From positions 25,234,382 to 25,298,381 of the forward strand of contig NC_092799.1 of the NCBI RefSeq assembly GCF_918797505.1: a stretch of 64,000 nucleotides of DNA, read 5' to 3'. A program made the translations under genes and the position numbers. The stretch is from Bemisia tabaci (taxonomy: Eukaryota > Arthropoda > Insecta > Hemiptera > Aleyrodidae). The notes beneath the pieces were generated by a model. It made no database searches. It had not been told where the DNA came from and was given only the letters and a program-made list of their open reading frames with translations. Position 1 is the first letter of the stretch. Each line of letters starts with the position of its first letter. Positions 1 to 37,108 of this stretch are shown piece by piece.

Positions 1-736
1 GGCTTTTCCACGGAATTCTTGGGAGTTTCATACCATTCCTTGCAACTCAACTCTAAAATCTTACATTTTTTTCTTTAAAAACATACTTTTCAGTTAAAAA
101 ATTGTAATTTATCCATGATTACCCTTGTTAAATATTTAGCTGTGGCAGTCAAACACGCCCCTCCAAGCAGCAATGCCAGTTACTAAAAAGATTGGTGAAT
201 CAGTCGTTTTTCCTTACAGCTGGTGACTTTTCTTGTGACTTTACTTTTCACAATGAAATGAATTTTTGAATTTGGACAAGTTCAGATGTGCTAATGCACA
301 GCATTTAAACAGTCAGTCATTAATTAGGCGTTGCAGAGATGATTCAGAAACATTTGTTACTAATGTTTATCTTCCCTCCCCCGCCTCCTTCCTTAAACTT
401 GGCGAAATAAACACCAAATAAATTCAAGTGGAACTCATGAGTCATAACCGTACACGGACAAAGATATAAAATGTTATGTTTTCCAAACTTAACACTATGT
501 CTATGTATCCTAAAATCAGCCTTTCAAAACAGAAGAAACACGCAGCACAAAACAATTATCAATTATAGATACAAGAAAATTACAACAATAAAAGAAATCT
601 TCAGTGAGCCTTGTACTGGTAAAATGTTCGACTCCAATACTGAGCTTGGGGATTTGAAATGGTTCACAGGAAACGAAGAAAATTTGCGATTTTTCCATAT
701 CTGAATACATATCATACATGCGGTTTGCATGTTCAG

Positions 737-1029
737 CAGCCTGGTTGTTGAAATTTTTTGTTTGTTGGAACGACATAGATGACATAAGTTAAAAGGCGGA
801 GCGTGATTGGTTGGCTATGTCTTATCGCTGCTTTGTCATGCCTTTGTCAGGTAGAATGGACGACATACTGTCGGAAACTGAAGAGGTGCCTTTAGCTTGT
901 CGTGAGTTCAACCCGAAATAGGCACGACAAAGCAGCGTTAAGACATAGCCGACCAATGATGCTCCTCCGCCTTTTAACCTATGTCATCTATATCGTCCCA
1001 ACAAACAAAATATTTCAACTATCAGGCTG
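737..1029. mobile_element. CAGCCTG palindromic MITE, copy 1
   Basis: Terminal inverted repeats start CAGCCTGGTTGTTGAAAT and end in its complement (TTTCAACTATCAGGCTG). Nearly the whole 293 bp folds back on itself. CAG trinucleotides flank both ends, as in the copy at 7962-8248, so a 3-bp duplication is possible. Because the TIR itself starts with CAG, this is not certain. Confidence 0.75.
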
Positions 1030-2000
1030 CAGAAATTTGTTCAAAAAGTAGTTATCGCATTTTTTAAACCTTGCCTTTTGAGTAGCAAGGCTCTTGAGCT
1101 GTGAGATCTAATCAATTTATATTGTTAAATTTAAAAAAGATTGCGTTATTGAAGAGCAACGCCAGCATAAAAAAAACAAGCACTATCACTCATGCTGAAT
1201 AATGACAGAGAAGATTAAAATACCTATATGCATACCCTGGGTGCACCTTTGCTCTGGAAGTTTTGCTTCCGTTTTAAATTTGTGACCGCCCACGAGAAAA
1301 AAACCACAGTGCCACTAATTTAAAATGTGTTTACGGCTGGAAAGAGAGTGTTCCAAAAAATTTTAACTAGAAGACCCCACAAAAATTCTAAGTTGAATCA
1401 GAGTAATAATGGTTGGGAGTTGTCAGTTCAAAATAACATCCTTTCGAGAAAAAGCAACTTTATACAGAAGTCAAGTTCTACCATATTCAAGGTTCAAAAT
1501 TGACAGTTTAAAATTAAACTGCGACTCTCTGTTGGCACTTGGCACAGAAATGAACTAGATGGCTCACGACTTTCCCTTTGAATCTTGATGAGCATTTTTT
1601 GTCAGATGAAAGTTTGATTTTTCAACTCACTTGAAGAAAATTTGCCCTCTATCCCACGAAGGTCTTTTCTTAGTGGACAGTCAAATTTTTCCAAAACTTT
1701 AATATTTATAAAATACTAAGCTACCCAAATATACAAATTTCATCGCAAAAAATTCTCAAGTTTCTGCTGATAAATCCCTGGTTGAAGTTTCAAATACTGA
1801 AGAGACAAGCTTATATTACTTTGAGATCAAGGTCAATGTCATAAAAAAAAAAAAAAAATTCAGAAAACAAGGTCATAAAAGAAAAATTCACAGAATCGAA
1901 AGGCGCCAGCCTGATGAGGTATTACAATAAATTAGATTCTTGCGATGAACAGACTCAACAAATTAGCTACAACAATGAGCTATTCAGACACACGGACAAC

Positions 2001-2249
2001 TGGACTGAGTTAAGCAGAAAGGAACCAACCCACATTTTGGAAAAAATTGAGTTATGAGTGGTTTTGAACTCAACCACTGCTCTACTATCGATCGCCAAAA
2101 AATCAAAGTTTTTGTTGGAGCAAATTTTGCAGAAATTGAACTTGAAGTTTATCTTTTACATTGAGTCTTATGCAGGAGCTAAACTTTAAACCTCTTTTTC
2201 TCGGTTCGATCCCGATGTGGCTTGGTTCCTTTCTGTTTAACTCCGTCCA
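2001..2249. mobile_element. TGGACTGCGTTAAACAG MITE, copy 1
   Basis: Inverted termini TGGACTGAGTTAAGCAGAAA and TTTCTGTTTAACTCCGTCCA, about 250 bp. Related full copies are at 7399-7653, 17700-17950 and 38353-38607. No clear target duplication is seen at this copy. Confidence 0.7.
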
Positions 2250-2749
2250 ACTAAGGTCTTATCGGTAGGGCTTTTGTTGAATCTTACTACAAATTTAAGA
2301 GATATTTATCTTTTGATCAGAAAAAGGGAATCGAAATATTTATACTACTAGTGGGTACTAGTACTGGAAAGCAACAATAAGCAAAGTAAAAAAATTGGCA
2401 AGGAAAAATCTAAATTCTGAAAGACTGCCATCTTTCAGTAAAATACTTCAAAGACTTAGAAGACTTAATTACAACAAGAAGACTTAGAGTCAAGCTCAAA
2501 CCTCTCCTGTATCACTTTGATTGAAGAACAATGTATACAAGTTCAATGATAAAAAATTTCATAAAACGAGGGCAAAAATTATACACATTAAATCACTGGT
2601 TAGAATATAAAAATTTAAGTAAAAATAAACTCAAGGCTTTGCAGCCTTTCTTAACGTATGGTCAATACTTGAAGCTTAATCTGCACAGATTGAAATGTAC
2701 GGATAAAGAGCTATAAGACATAAGAAAACAAAGAATAAAACAAAAAGGA

Positions 2750-27333
<24,584 letters not shown>

Positions 27334-27475
27334 CTGAAAAAAAAAAAAAACAAACGAACAAATCAAAACATACTCATCATCGACCAACTATTCAAAATAA
27401 GACAACGATAGACAAAACATCGTGGAGACACCGCAATAAAGCTGTTGTTTACACGGTCTATATTTAGTGTAGAAC

Positions 27476-28043
27476 CAGTGGCGTAACGGGCGCCCCCGCA
27501 GACCCTGCTATGCAGGGGGGCCCAGGCGCCAAGGGGGCCCTCGGCCGCCGGAATTTTTTTTTTCTCTCTCTATCTTTGATGCTTAGCTTAGGTTTCAAAC
27601 TTTGGGCATTTACTTACTGAGATGGGGCTTCTTCCTCCGATTTTTATTGTTAGCTCGGGGTTTTTCATACTTCTTTCGGACTGTTCCGAACTTTTTAGTT
27701 GCTGGAGGGCCCCTGCCTTCCAATGTCCACTCAGTGATTACTAAATTGTTTTTCTTTTTTTGTCACTTTTCGTACTTCGGGCTTTGGGAGATCCAATAAT
27801 CCTTGGGCCTGGGCTGGGCCCCCGCCACCCTTAAGATCCTTGATCCTTTAGGAGTCCCATATAATCGGGTACGGGATCTGGGACGGTGAGGGGTGAGGCA
27901 GTCCAAGTCCGTGATTTGGGATGCCTCGGGCCAAAAAATGGGAAGGGGTGAGAGGGAGGGATAATATTGGAATTTTATCGACATGGGGGGGGCCTAGAAA
28001 AAATTTTGCGGGGGGGGCCCAGCGGAAGTCCGTTACGCCACTG
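27476..28043. mobile_element. hAT-like element, CAGTGGCGTAACGG ends (TSD TGTAGAAC)
   Basis: 568 bp with termini CAGTGGCGTAACGGGC / GTCCGTTACGCCACTG and perfect 8-bp duplications TGTAGAAC at 27468-27475 and 28044-28051. GC-rich ends and a plain interior. It lies 143 bp upstream of the first PHLDB coding exon, so it may sit in a 5' intron or near the promoter. Confidence 0.9.
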
Positions 28044-28673
28044 TGTAGAACAGAGGAAAGCGTTGCAACTTAGTGGCTGAACTCCGGACTTATATTTGAA
28101 GGGCTTGGAGCACAAGGCGTATAAGAGTAGTTTTTGCCATTTTGAGAACTACGTGTTCGAAGTTTCGAAATTACATGGAACTTTATGGCGGAAAGAAAGT
28201 TTAAAAAGTTTGGGAGCGAATTTTTCACAGAAAAAACGACTTAATCGGCCCGAAACACTGACAAAGAAACAACATAAAACGGGACTAAGGCCGCAAATAA
28301 TAAAAAGAAACACATTGAGGCTCATAGTGTCCTTCTTTTAATTTTCCTGTTTTGCCGGTTGAAAATGCGGGTGTGATCTCGCAAGGCTTAGCAGCCGTCT
28401 GATAGCCAACGGTAGGTCTTATCAAAGACTCAATAATTTGTACATATTATGTATTAAGATCGTGCGTGTATATTTATATTTGCGGTTGTGCCTCCCGGTG
28501 ACTGTTTTGGTGGTGGGAATTCAAGGCTCCGTCGAAGGTGGCGCATCCGGCGTCCGGTGCACGTTGAGGCAAGCACGCGCAGCTCATGAACATCCGTGCT
28601 TACTGATGAAGGCAAGTCAGGAGCGTGAAGGAAACCGTCTCATCGAATATGCTCCGCCACCGGCTCGTCTATA

Positions 28674-28919
28674 CTGCCGTGCTAAGGGAAAACGCCGTAT
28701 GAACCTTCAGGCGTTGTCAAATTTCCTTTGGTAAAACGCGAATAACCTTGTAAACTTACCTCCCAATTTTTCAGATAATTTTGTTCGCAATTTCACCTAA
28801 AAATTTTGAAAATTTAAAGGAGAAAGATTCGTCGTATTTATCCTCAAAAATAAGCATTTTATAGAAGAAAATTTGGCAACTCTCGAATGTTCATACGGCG
28901 TTCTTCCTTAGCACGGCAG
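28674..28919. mobile_element. CTGCCGTGCTAAGG MITE 1
   Basis: Termini CTGCCGTGCTAAGGGAAAAC and the complement. Subterminal TTGCCAAATTTCC-type sequence and its inverse are shared by all copies. Flanks TATA / TACA. Confidence 0.85.
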
Positions 28920-29083
28920 TACACTCGTTGTTGGATCTTGTAGGTACACGGAAGAAAGCTCCGCTCGGAACGACCGGATGGAGTTGTTGCATGCAACGAA
29001 GTCTTCTACTTGGGGATGTTGGAGTAATATTTTACGGGAAACACAAAGGTGCCTTTAGTTTAATCCGCAAAATCATGACTTTC

Positions 29084-29453
29084 ACAGGATTGCCACAGAA
29101 TTTAAAAAAGAATTTCCCTGACATAATTAGGTAAAATTCCCTGAAAAATGAAGCTATGCCAGACGGTTAAAAATACATAACTTGAAATTGTTTTTAGGCG
29201 AACTTAATTTTCGAAACGCCGAGCTCATTTCAGAAAGCGATTAAAGACGACTGTACGGCAAAAATGGCATAATTAGAAATAGTTTCCAGGCAAAATGTGT
29301 TGTTCTAAACGTCAAATTCATTCTAAAAAGCTAAAATAGGCAATTTTCCCCCGACATTTTCGTCATTTTCCCTGACATTTCCAGGTTTTCCCTTACTTTT
29401 TAAAATTCCCTCCGGTTTCCCCGGTGTTCCCTAACTGTGGCAACTGTGCTGTT
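29084..29453. mobile_element. CAGGGTTGCC-family copy
   Basis: Starts CAGGATTGCCACAG and ends near CTGTGGCAACTGTG. The interior has many TTCCCTGACA motifs. No matching duplication. Confidence 0.55.
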
Positions 29454-29619
29454 ACTTTAGTGTCCTTTTAAATTTTGAATGAGACGAACTAAACAGTAAA
29501 ACGCCTAATTTGAGTCGAATATTGCAAATCCAACCTCTCCCATAGGCTCATTGGACGCATTTCTGCCAAACGGAACTATGCGCATCATCACGTGAGCCTT
29601 ATGCATATATTCTTATGGG

Positions 29620-31250
29620 GCTTCCAGGACTTTATGTCCACCTACCTTTCGTCCGTTAAATAAATGTCCACTGCTATTTATGTCCACTAAACGTTGAGTC
29701 CAGTCTTTATTAAGTCCACATGATTTAATGTCCAACCATGAATATGTCCAAAATTGTCCAAATTGTGGACATGTTATGTCCACATTTTTTTCTTCTCATT
29801 TAAATGACAGGAACCACCTCAAAAATAAATGCATACTAATACTACCTTCATTCTTAAAAACATTTCACTCATGAATCAAGTCATGAAAGAGAACAGACTC
29901 TGAGAGCAGATAAAAGCATAGTTAGTTAGTTAGTATAATTTTAAGACATTCAGCGTCTCAGGCTATAAACGTCTTTACAAATAATTTTGGAAATGGGAGT
30001 ATAAACGAAAATTTAGACTTTTTTTATGTTCATGTGTATACTGTACGGATATGATAAGATGAAAACCAAAGCGGGAGCCTTGGAAACGCTCCAATGCCAA
30101 ATTAAACATTCTTCAGTAACAGATGCAGTCAAAATTGAAATTCCTCTTTAACTAGTTATTTCGTGCGCCTTCAATCTTGGAGGATACTGTGCAACGCCTC
30201 TGACGCGAAATAGTTGCTTAAAGCGTTGCGGCGCGGCAGTCAATTAGCGTGACACGCGCATAGGCGCCTACAAACCTAACGGGATACTTCACGCGTTGCG
30301 CAATGCGTGAAGTATCCCGTTGGGTTTGTAGGCGCCAGTGCGCGTTCTGCGCTGCTAACACGCCGGCCGCTCCGCTCTGTGTTAGGCTCTAATATTTAAA
30401 CTCGTGGAGTCAGCGTTTTTCAACTGATAATTTTGAAATGTTTGCATTCTCTGCATTGATTATTCCCTTTTAAACTGATGAAAAAGAAATATGTACTACT
30501 GGAAAATATAATGTGTTTTTTGTAAATACAATAGTGGTTCCGTGTCAAATTTAATGATTTCCAAATAATTCAAATTTATTATTTTATGTTTTGGGCTTTT
30601 ACTGTGCTGCAGCGTGGTGTAAGCTAGCGCAACCAAACGCTCAAAATTGGACGTATTTGACTCAAGGAGGTCGATGTGCAAATAAGTTAAAAACAAAAAA
30701 TTGCGTGCTTTTAAGTTTTTTTCCTCTTTTATTAATTTTTGTATAGTTTCTTTCATCATAACTACGGCTCATTGAAATTCATATCGATGCCATTGCTTGG
30801 AAAAGGTTTTACAAATATTTACCACGTTTTAAAAATGTAAATGTTTTTAAGATGAAGTAATCAATTTCATTAAAAAAAAAAGAATGTACATTTAAGGCAT
30901 GTTTTATATCGGAAATTTCAAGGATAGAAATGAAACCAAGTATTTACCAAAGACAATTTGAAAAGATGAATCAAAAGATGAAATTAACATTTCATTTAAA
31001 ATATGAGTTACGATAACAACACCTCATTCTCTCTTAATTTTCTCATTTCCATATTGTCAATATAATTTTACACACGGACTAAAATATGACGCTTGAATTT
31101 GATTTTAGTGGACTTTACATTTGTGGACTTTACTTAGTTGACGTTTAAGTAATGGACTTAACAATAGTGTGGGCTTTAGAACTGTGGACGTAAAAATTGT
31201 GGACGAAAAGTCTGTGGACGTAAAAAAAGTGGACATGAAGTCCGTGTTCC
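29620..31250. mobile_element. 1,631-bp element with GTCCA subterminal clusters (TSD CTTATGGG)
   Basis: Flanked by perfect CTTATGGG at 29612-29619 and 31251-31258. The left 170 bp contains about ten GTCCA motifs, mostly in ATGTCCAC, and the right 140 bp contains about seven inverted GGAC motifs. The two ends share GGACTTTATGTCCAC with one mismatch. Short dense motifs at both ends are typical of transposase-binding subterminal regions in hAT-like elements. No transposase is visible; the only sizeable frame (30496-30759, minus) is unrecognised. Confidence 0.82.
30254..30344. repeat. Near-perfect hairpin without loop
   Basis: Arms meet at 30300/30301 (TTGCGCAA centre) and match over about 43 bp, including ACGGGATACTTCACGC and its inverse. 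Inside the 1,631-bp element. Confidence 0.8.
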
Positions 31251-31633
31251 CTTATGGGTCTCAAGGCTTACGTCTTAATGCACATAGTTCCGTTCAGCAG
31301 AAATACGTCCCATTCTCTTGTGGGCTGGCGAGAGAAGTTCAAAAAATGGAAGCGACGAGCCTCGCCATTTGGTCCTCTTGATATTCGAGGAGGCGGCGTT
31401 CGGTCCTTAAGCTCGCATCGGGGCGAGCTTCAATACGTTCGATAAGAAAAGAATCGGCCCACGGAGATTCGGGGGGGGGGGGGGGGGGGCGTGGGACTTG
31501 ACGAAACGGTCGGCGGAGAAAAAGACGGGCGACAGCATTGCCGTGCTAAGGAAAAACGCCGTAGGAACCTTCGGCAGTTGACGAATTTCCTTTCGATTAA
31601 ATAAAAATTTTCAGGAAAACTTGTATATATTTT

Positions 31634-32082
31634 CAGGGCTGCCGAAGAATTTGGAAAATTAAATTCCCTGACACACTTCGGTGAAATTCTCTGACAACTG
31701 AACAAATGCCAGATTGTTAAAAAGAAATACAGTAAAAGCTCGCTAAGTCGAACTACGGTTAATACGAAATACTGATTAGGTCGAATAATTTTTTGATCTC
31801 TAGACCTCTAGCCTCGTCCATAAGTTAAGTGGAGAATCGGTTAAGACAACTAGCCGCGTAAGTCGAATTTTTCCCGGTCCCTACACAATTCGACTTAGCG
31901 AGCTTTCACTGTAGTTATAAATAGTTTTCCGGCAAAAGTTTGTACGTAGTTGGAAAAGTCAAACCCACTCGAGAAAGCAAACAAAGGTGGCCTCACGATT
32001 TTTCTCTGATATTTTCGTCAATTTCCCTGACTTTTTAAAATTCCCTGACATTTCCCTATATTCCCTGACGGTGGCAATCCTA
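31634..32082. mobile_element. CAGGGTTGCC element with 6-bp TSD TATTTT
   Basis: Inserted in the MITE 31538-32235, flanked by TATTTT at 31628-31633 and 32083-32088. Left terminus CAGGGCTGCC, right terminus GGCAATCCTA (mutated). Contains the pogo-like MITE 31730-31911. Confidence 0.75.
31730..31911. mobile_element. pogo/Tigger-like MITE (TSD TA)
   Basis: 182 bp. Termini CAGTAAAAGCTCGCTAAGTC / GACTTAGCGAGCTTTCACTG, flanked by TA on both sides. The CAGT...CTCGCTAAGTCGA end is typical of pogo/Tigger-group elements. Confidence 0.85.
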
Positions 32083-32523
32083 TATTTTCCGTTCGATTTT
32101 TCGGCGAATTTTCTTCGTGATAGGAACTCGATTAAAGAGAAAATATTCATGAGTCTCCGCAGATATAACAATTTCATTGGAGGAAATTTGGCGACCCTCG
32201 GATGTATAAACGGCGTTCTTCCTCAGCTTGGCTGAGCACTCATCGGGCCCTTTCAAGAAGACCGGCACCTGCCCACATCCTCAGCGGCCGGCCGTTGTTC
32301 GAGTGAAGAGTGCACTGATGGGAGAATGGGCGACGCCGAGCTACGAGCATGGGAGGACGCCACGGAAACATTTTGCAAGCCGAGGCATCGTTAAATCGGC
32401 GGGTTGCGCGAAAAAGGGGACAAAATATTATCGGAGCCCCCCCCCCCCCCCCAGCAGGCGTGAGTTTGTAGGAAACCGGAAAATAAAATAAAAACATATG
32501 GAGAAAAAAAACCTAGGTTATAC

Positions 32524-32826
32524 TGTCCCTTTATACTGAGAGTAAAGACAATGCATGCGAACCCATTTCTGATTGGTTCCCGTCTTTTAGGCCTTCACAG
32601 TGTCACAAACGGGAATAAAGATCACATTTTCACCAATTGCAGAGATTATAGACTGGAAAGGACCGTGGAATCGGGGGTATACGGCAAGGAACCAAGGGAG
32701 TGAGAGATGGAAATTCGGGAATGGGTTGATCAAAGATTACAAAAAAGTCCGATTTGTGTAATCTTTATTCCCGTTTGTGACATCCATTAGCCGCGTTGTC
32801 TCAACTCTCTCTATAAAGGGACTCTA
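32524..32826. mobile_element. TAGAGTCCC hAT-like MITE, copy 1 (TSD GGTTATAC)
   Basis: 303 bp, flanked by GGTTATAC on both sides. The left end has lost three bases compared with the copy at 42424. The interior carries CACAAACGGGAATAAAGAT and its inverse. Confidence 0.8.
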
Positions 32827-32858
32827 GGTTATACGAACCGGTTAAGTGGGTGCTTTTC

Positions 32859-33240
32859 AATGTACCACTAGACAAGGTGCGAAGATAAGCATTCTGATAC
32901 ATATTTCTTAATCCGAATTTTTATGTAGAACACGACTCGCGCGACGAAAATTACTGAAATTATCTCCTAACCAAGATACTTAATGTTTCTTAACACGTGA
33001 ATTTAAACCTCTCGCTTTTAAAAACACATTGGTCTACGTGAGTCAAATCGCACACTAAACGTTACCGTGACAGTCTCTGCGATACGAAAATATGACAACC
33101 TCAATCTTGATGCTTTGACTAAACCATGGCAAATTGTTACGCTTTGAACAGTAAAGGGTGGGAAAGGAACAATGCTCGATTGAGAAGCCTGTCAAAACCG
33201 TTGGAGGGTGTGATTTGACTCACGGAGAGTATCCCAGTAA
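32859..33240. mobile_element. AATGGACCACTAGACA element, truncated
   Basis: Left end AATGTACCACTAGACAAGG is present and the internal inverted block is recognisable, but the right end is missing and a fragment rich in TTCCCTGACA motifs follows. Confidence 0.55.
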
Positions 33241-33651
33241 CATGAAACGCAAGACGGTTGGTTACGCATAATTGAAAATAAAATTTCTTGTTCAAAATCT
33301 CAAATCCACTCTAGCAAGCAAATGAAGGTGATCTAACAAATTTTCCCTGACATTTCCCGTTTTTCCCTAACTTATTAAAATTCACTTCTGACATAACAGG
33401 TTTTCCCTGACTGTGGCAACTCTGATTTATAATATGATCCAACTTCCATTTGATCTATGCTAAAAATACTTATTAATTTCTTGTCCAGGAGTTGATTCCT
33501 GACCTTTCTGTTGTTAGAACAGCTTCCTTCGTAATATTTTGAAGAGAGAACATATGGCGCTCTCTCCTAGTCTAGATTCTGTCTAGTCGCCCAGCTCCCG
33601 TTCGATCTTTCCCGATGTCTCAATTCACTGTGCGGCGGCGACTTAGAACTG

Positions 33652-33771
33652 GACCTATTTCTATCAAACGGAACTATGTGCTTTATGACGTGAGCCCTGT
33701 TATGCACATATTCTTATGAGTCTCAGGGCTCATGTCTTAATTCACATAGATCCGTTTGATAGAAATACGTC
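33652..33771. mobile_element. GACG palindromic MITE, intact (TSD GAACTG)
   Basis: 120 bp, arms GACCTATTTCTATCAAACGG and its inverse, flanked by GAACTG at 33646-33651 and 33772-33777. It provides the empty-site comparison for 29620-31250. Confidence 0.75.
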
Positions 33772-33938
33772 GAACTGGTCGGGTCGCGCGAATGCAAAAT
33801 GAAGTGGATTCCTTCTCTTGATGACAGATGATTATTATGTCATCGAATGTGACGACTTGATGGGCGCTCCGTCGCCGTTTCCGACGCAAATCCAGATTAA
33901 TGCGCTTGGCAATAGGACGGACAAGACGACCAGCGGAC

Positions 33939-34173
33939 GCACAGTGGGTCGGGTCAATCAGAGAGGTCGGCCATGAAATGTTTGACTAAAACCGCGAATT
34001 TTTATGTTTAATTCGTCACATGGTAAATTTTAAGGCGAGCATTTGGCAGAAAATTTTACGAGAAAACCCATGGAACCACTTTTAAAACCTTAAAGTTTTG
34101 TATAAACGGAGTTATGAGCTTTTAAAGTTTCCAAATTGTGTCCGACCTCCCCAATTGACTCGATCCGTTGTGC
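33939..34173. mobile_element. GCACAGTGGATCGAGTC MITE, copy 2 (TSD GAC)
   Basis: Exactly 235 bp like copy 1, with slightly mutated termini and GAC on each side. Confidence 0.85.
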
Positions 34174-34264
34174 GACGGGCGGCAGGGAGAGTAGTAAGCA
34201 TGATTTCCCTGAGCCTTCAACCGCGAATGGATATGTGCAAATGGTGGCTCACCTTGATATGAAC

Positions 34265-34401
34265 TATATTTTGTAAAGAGGAACTAGTATTTCTGGCTCA
34301 TCCATAAAGGCATCTATCTGCACATGGAAACTAAACGGCACATACATTGCTTCTATGTATAATTTGCTGGAATGATTAGTTCCTTGTCGCAAAATGTAGT
34401 C
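34265..34401. mobile_element. Diverged copy of the 139-bp palindrome family
   Basis: Resembles 40171-40309 and 43799-43937 (ACTTTTTGGCTCATC-type centre), but many bases differ and the ends are not sharp. Confidence 0.45.
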
Positions 34402-36474
34402 CAAATGTAGTTCACTGTCCTCTCTCGGACACTAGAATTTTTGGCGGCTACACCAATTCTTAATTTCACTTTTTTGTATGATTTTATAAATGCGTTCAAG
34501 TAATTTGTAAAATTGTTCGGTAGATGTACTCTCAGTATTTTACACGAGGAGCATGGCCAATGGAGCATTAAGGCATTTCCGATTGGTTCAACCATCTTCA
34601 ACTTCATGGAGCTACTAAGAACCAAGGAAAAATTGAGGACCTCTCCGGTAAATAGACATATAAGACAACCAATTCTGCCAAGATTGTACACATTTTTACA
34701 GCATTTGCAGCAAATTAAATTAATCGACAGTCGACTTACTTCCCCAAAATAGTGAGGGCCGATTTAAGGAATGTTCAGGGAAAAATTCATGGCAGAGCTT
34801 TCGAGTAGGTCATTCGTAATTGAAGAACTAAGTTACGCACTATCTTTAGCAGCATTGGAATCCCCATACGCCCTTTTACCGAAGAAATCCACAATTTTGG
34901 AGACTTTTATTTGGCTTTTTGCTCCAAAAATTGCCCATCAACCATCATTAGAAGAGAGCATAAATCGTTCAATTATAAACTAAAGTTTTACCTCACCTAA
35001 TTACCCTGCTTTGAATGTTAGTGTAGTGCGGTATCTCTAGAATTTACTGTCGCTTAAAAAAATCACTCCATTACAATCCAGAAAGTCCTGACGAATGGAT
35101 GTGCGGATGAGCTGAACCTCCTGACCTACTGGTTTTTCGTGAAGAGCATTATCAGGCATGTTTCCATGCGGGCGGTGGTGTGGTGTCGCGAATTCCGACG
35201 ACTGTTTTTACGAGTGTTCAAACGAATGTCTTTACAGTTAAAATCACATTAGTTCTGGCTTCAACGTATGGCATGGTTTCCATTACAAGCCATTACCTAC
35301 ACCATTCATTTGACCTTCAGGGTCATTTATGACGCCCAAGTACTCCTTGTCTATAATACGCTCGCTAGGAGCTACAAATTGAAAATCACACGCTTACACG
35401 CCGTGGATCGGCTAGCGGGTTAGAACCAGTTTACAACTGATTCATTCTAAACGCTCCTACAGATGAATAGCGCTGAGGAAACGAGTCATGTCTACAATGG
35501 ACTTTTTTCTTTAAAAAGAGCCAATCTGGTAGTGGTGAGAAATTTTGGTTTTTGGTCGGAAGCAGAGCTGAATTGATAATTTTTTTTTACCTGGTGCAAC
35601 AGTGATTTAAGCGCCCCGTAAGGGAGGTTTGATGTAAGCCTTAAATCTAAAGAGGGGCTAAGAGCGGACCCATACGAAAAATTTAGAGTATATTAAATAG
35701 CATTTTACGTAGATTCAGTGCTTTCCGTCCCGTTGTTAACTAAAATTGAAATGGAAAATTGAAGACACAAATTCACAAGTTCTATCGTTTCTTTTGTTCG
35801 GCAGTAATTCTTCCTACATGCTTCAATTTCAATTTAATCAGTTGATCAATGATCACAATTGATGTGATTGATTGATTGAACGATCACATTTGATCAACTA
35901 TAAAATAATCGTCACTTCCATAGTTCTATAACATTGTATATTCAATGGGCTTTCTACCAACTGATTTATTAGAATAAACTCTTTCAGGCCAACAAATAAA
36001 AATGAAACGAGAGCTACTCACCCTACTTTAAAATTCGTAAGTTACACAAGCGGACACTTACAAGATTGCGATTTTGCCGGCTTGAGCGATAAAATAGTGC
36101 CTATAAATTTCTCCAAAAAACGGGGTTTTCTTTAGGTTCCACTGGAACGAGAAAACGCATGATGCCAGAAACAAGGAGAGAAAGACACGACACCAAAGAC
36201 GACATCCACCAACAGGTTCACGGAGTCGTTTATCGATTCAATCAAAAGCTTATGAAGCGATAAGTATGTGTGTTATTCGGACAGGCAACTATTCGAGCTC
36301 CGCAGTAGCTGTGTGTTGCCTATGCAGCAAAATTGAAGGCGAACTCGAGAGGACGATACCTACTATCAGGTTCACAACGTCTTTTGCCGATTCAATCAAT
36401 GCTCATGGAGCGAGAATAGGAGCAGCCTTTTCGATCCTTTGTTTAAAACCCTCAAATATACCCAAATAACACCA
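34402..36474. other. Unassigned AT-rich stretch
   Basis: No recognisable gene. It holds short open frames (34513-34752 and 34771-34983, plus strand) with no family resemblance, and a loose direct repeat of about 70 bp at 36200-36260 and 36345-36420 (CAGGTTCAC...CGATTCAATCAA). I see nothing else I can support. Confidence 0.4.
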
Positions 36475-37108
36475 TCAGTACTATATATAGAATGAAATTG
36501 TGAATCAACCACTGTACTAATTGCGAGGGGCGTTGGTTCATTTGAAAGGTGTTGTTCTCAATGCTTCGGGAAAACTATAAATTATTTTCTGGGGTTCGTC
36601 CCCGATTTTTAAATCCCTAAAAACTCATAAATTGGATGAGGGGAAGTGGGGGTTTTTTGTTTTTTGTTTTTCGGAAAAGTTTTGTTGCTACGCATCTTAC
36701 TTTACTGTTTGCTGTCTTTTTATCAGCTGTTTTCATTCAACAATCATCATTAAGTGAGGTTACTTCCAACACTCAACTGCCATCAACTTACATTTTTCTT
36801 TTCCCGCGTTTTTTTTTTTTTTTTTTTTTTTTTTTACGGTTTTTCATGATTGGTTCCATCTTTTTCCTATTGCCAATTTTTCCTCATTAAGTCAATAACC
36901 TCCAAGTTTTTTTTCTCATTTCCGATCAGAACTTTTCACGCTGTTTCTTTTCAATGTGTATAAATATGTTTATTATTAATTTCCATTTTCATTTCATCCT
37001 TTTTCTTCTGATTTATTTTTTTTAATTTAAAAATTGAACTTTTCAGTTATGATTTTGTTAAAATAATAATAATTTTTACTAATTTTAATTTTAAATTTAA
37101 CAGTTGTT

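Larger units (their letters stand above)
1..2749. other. Region downstream of the PHLDB stop
   Basis: AT-rich DNA holding the 3' UTR of the PHLDB gene (extent unknown) and two transposon copies, 737-1029 and 2001-2249. I see no conserved coding sequence. The small open frame at 2531-2716 on the plus strand has no family resemblance and lies opposite the 3' UTR. Confidence 0.5.
29554..31309. mobile_element. GACG palindromic MITE split by a 1.6-kb element
   Basis: The two halves (29554-29619 and 31259-31309) form one 120-bp-class palindrome with arms GACGCATTTCTGCCAAACGG and its inverse. The uninterrupted relative at 33652-33771 shows the filled and empty states of the insertion site. Confidence 0.8.
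31538..32235. mobile_element. CTGCCGTGCTAAGG MITE 2, containing two nested insertions
   Basis: Left end TGCCGTGCTAAGGAAAAACG, right end decayed (CCTCAGCTTGGC). Its middle is occupied by the CAGGGTTGCC element 31634-32082. Confidence 0.75.

Noticed and set aside
2040..2220. B-box-like GGTTCGATCC and an A-box-like stretch, a possible tRNA or SINE
   Set aside because: It lies inside the MITE 2001-2249, does not fold as a cloverleaf by eye, and other copies of the MITE do not keep the motif.
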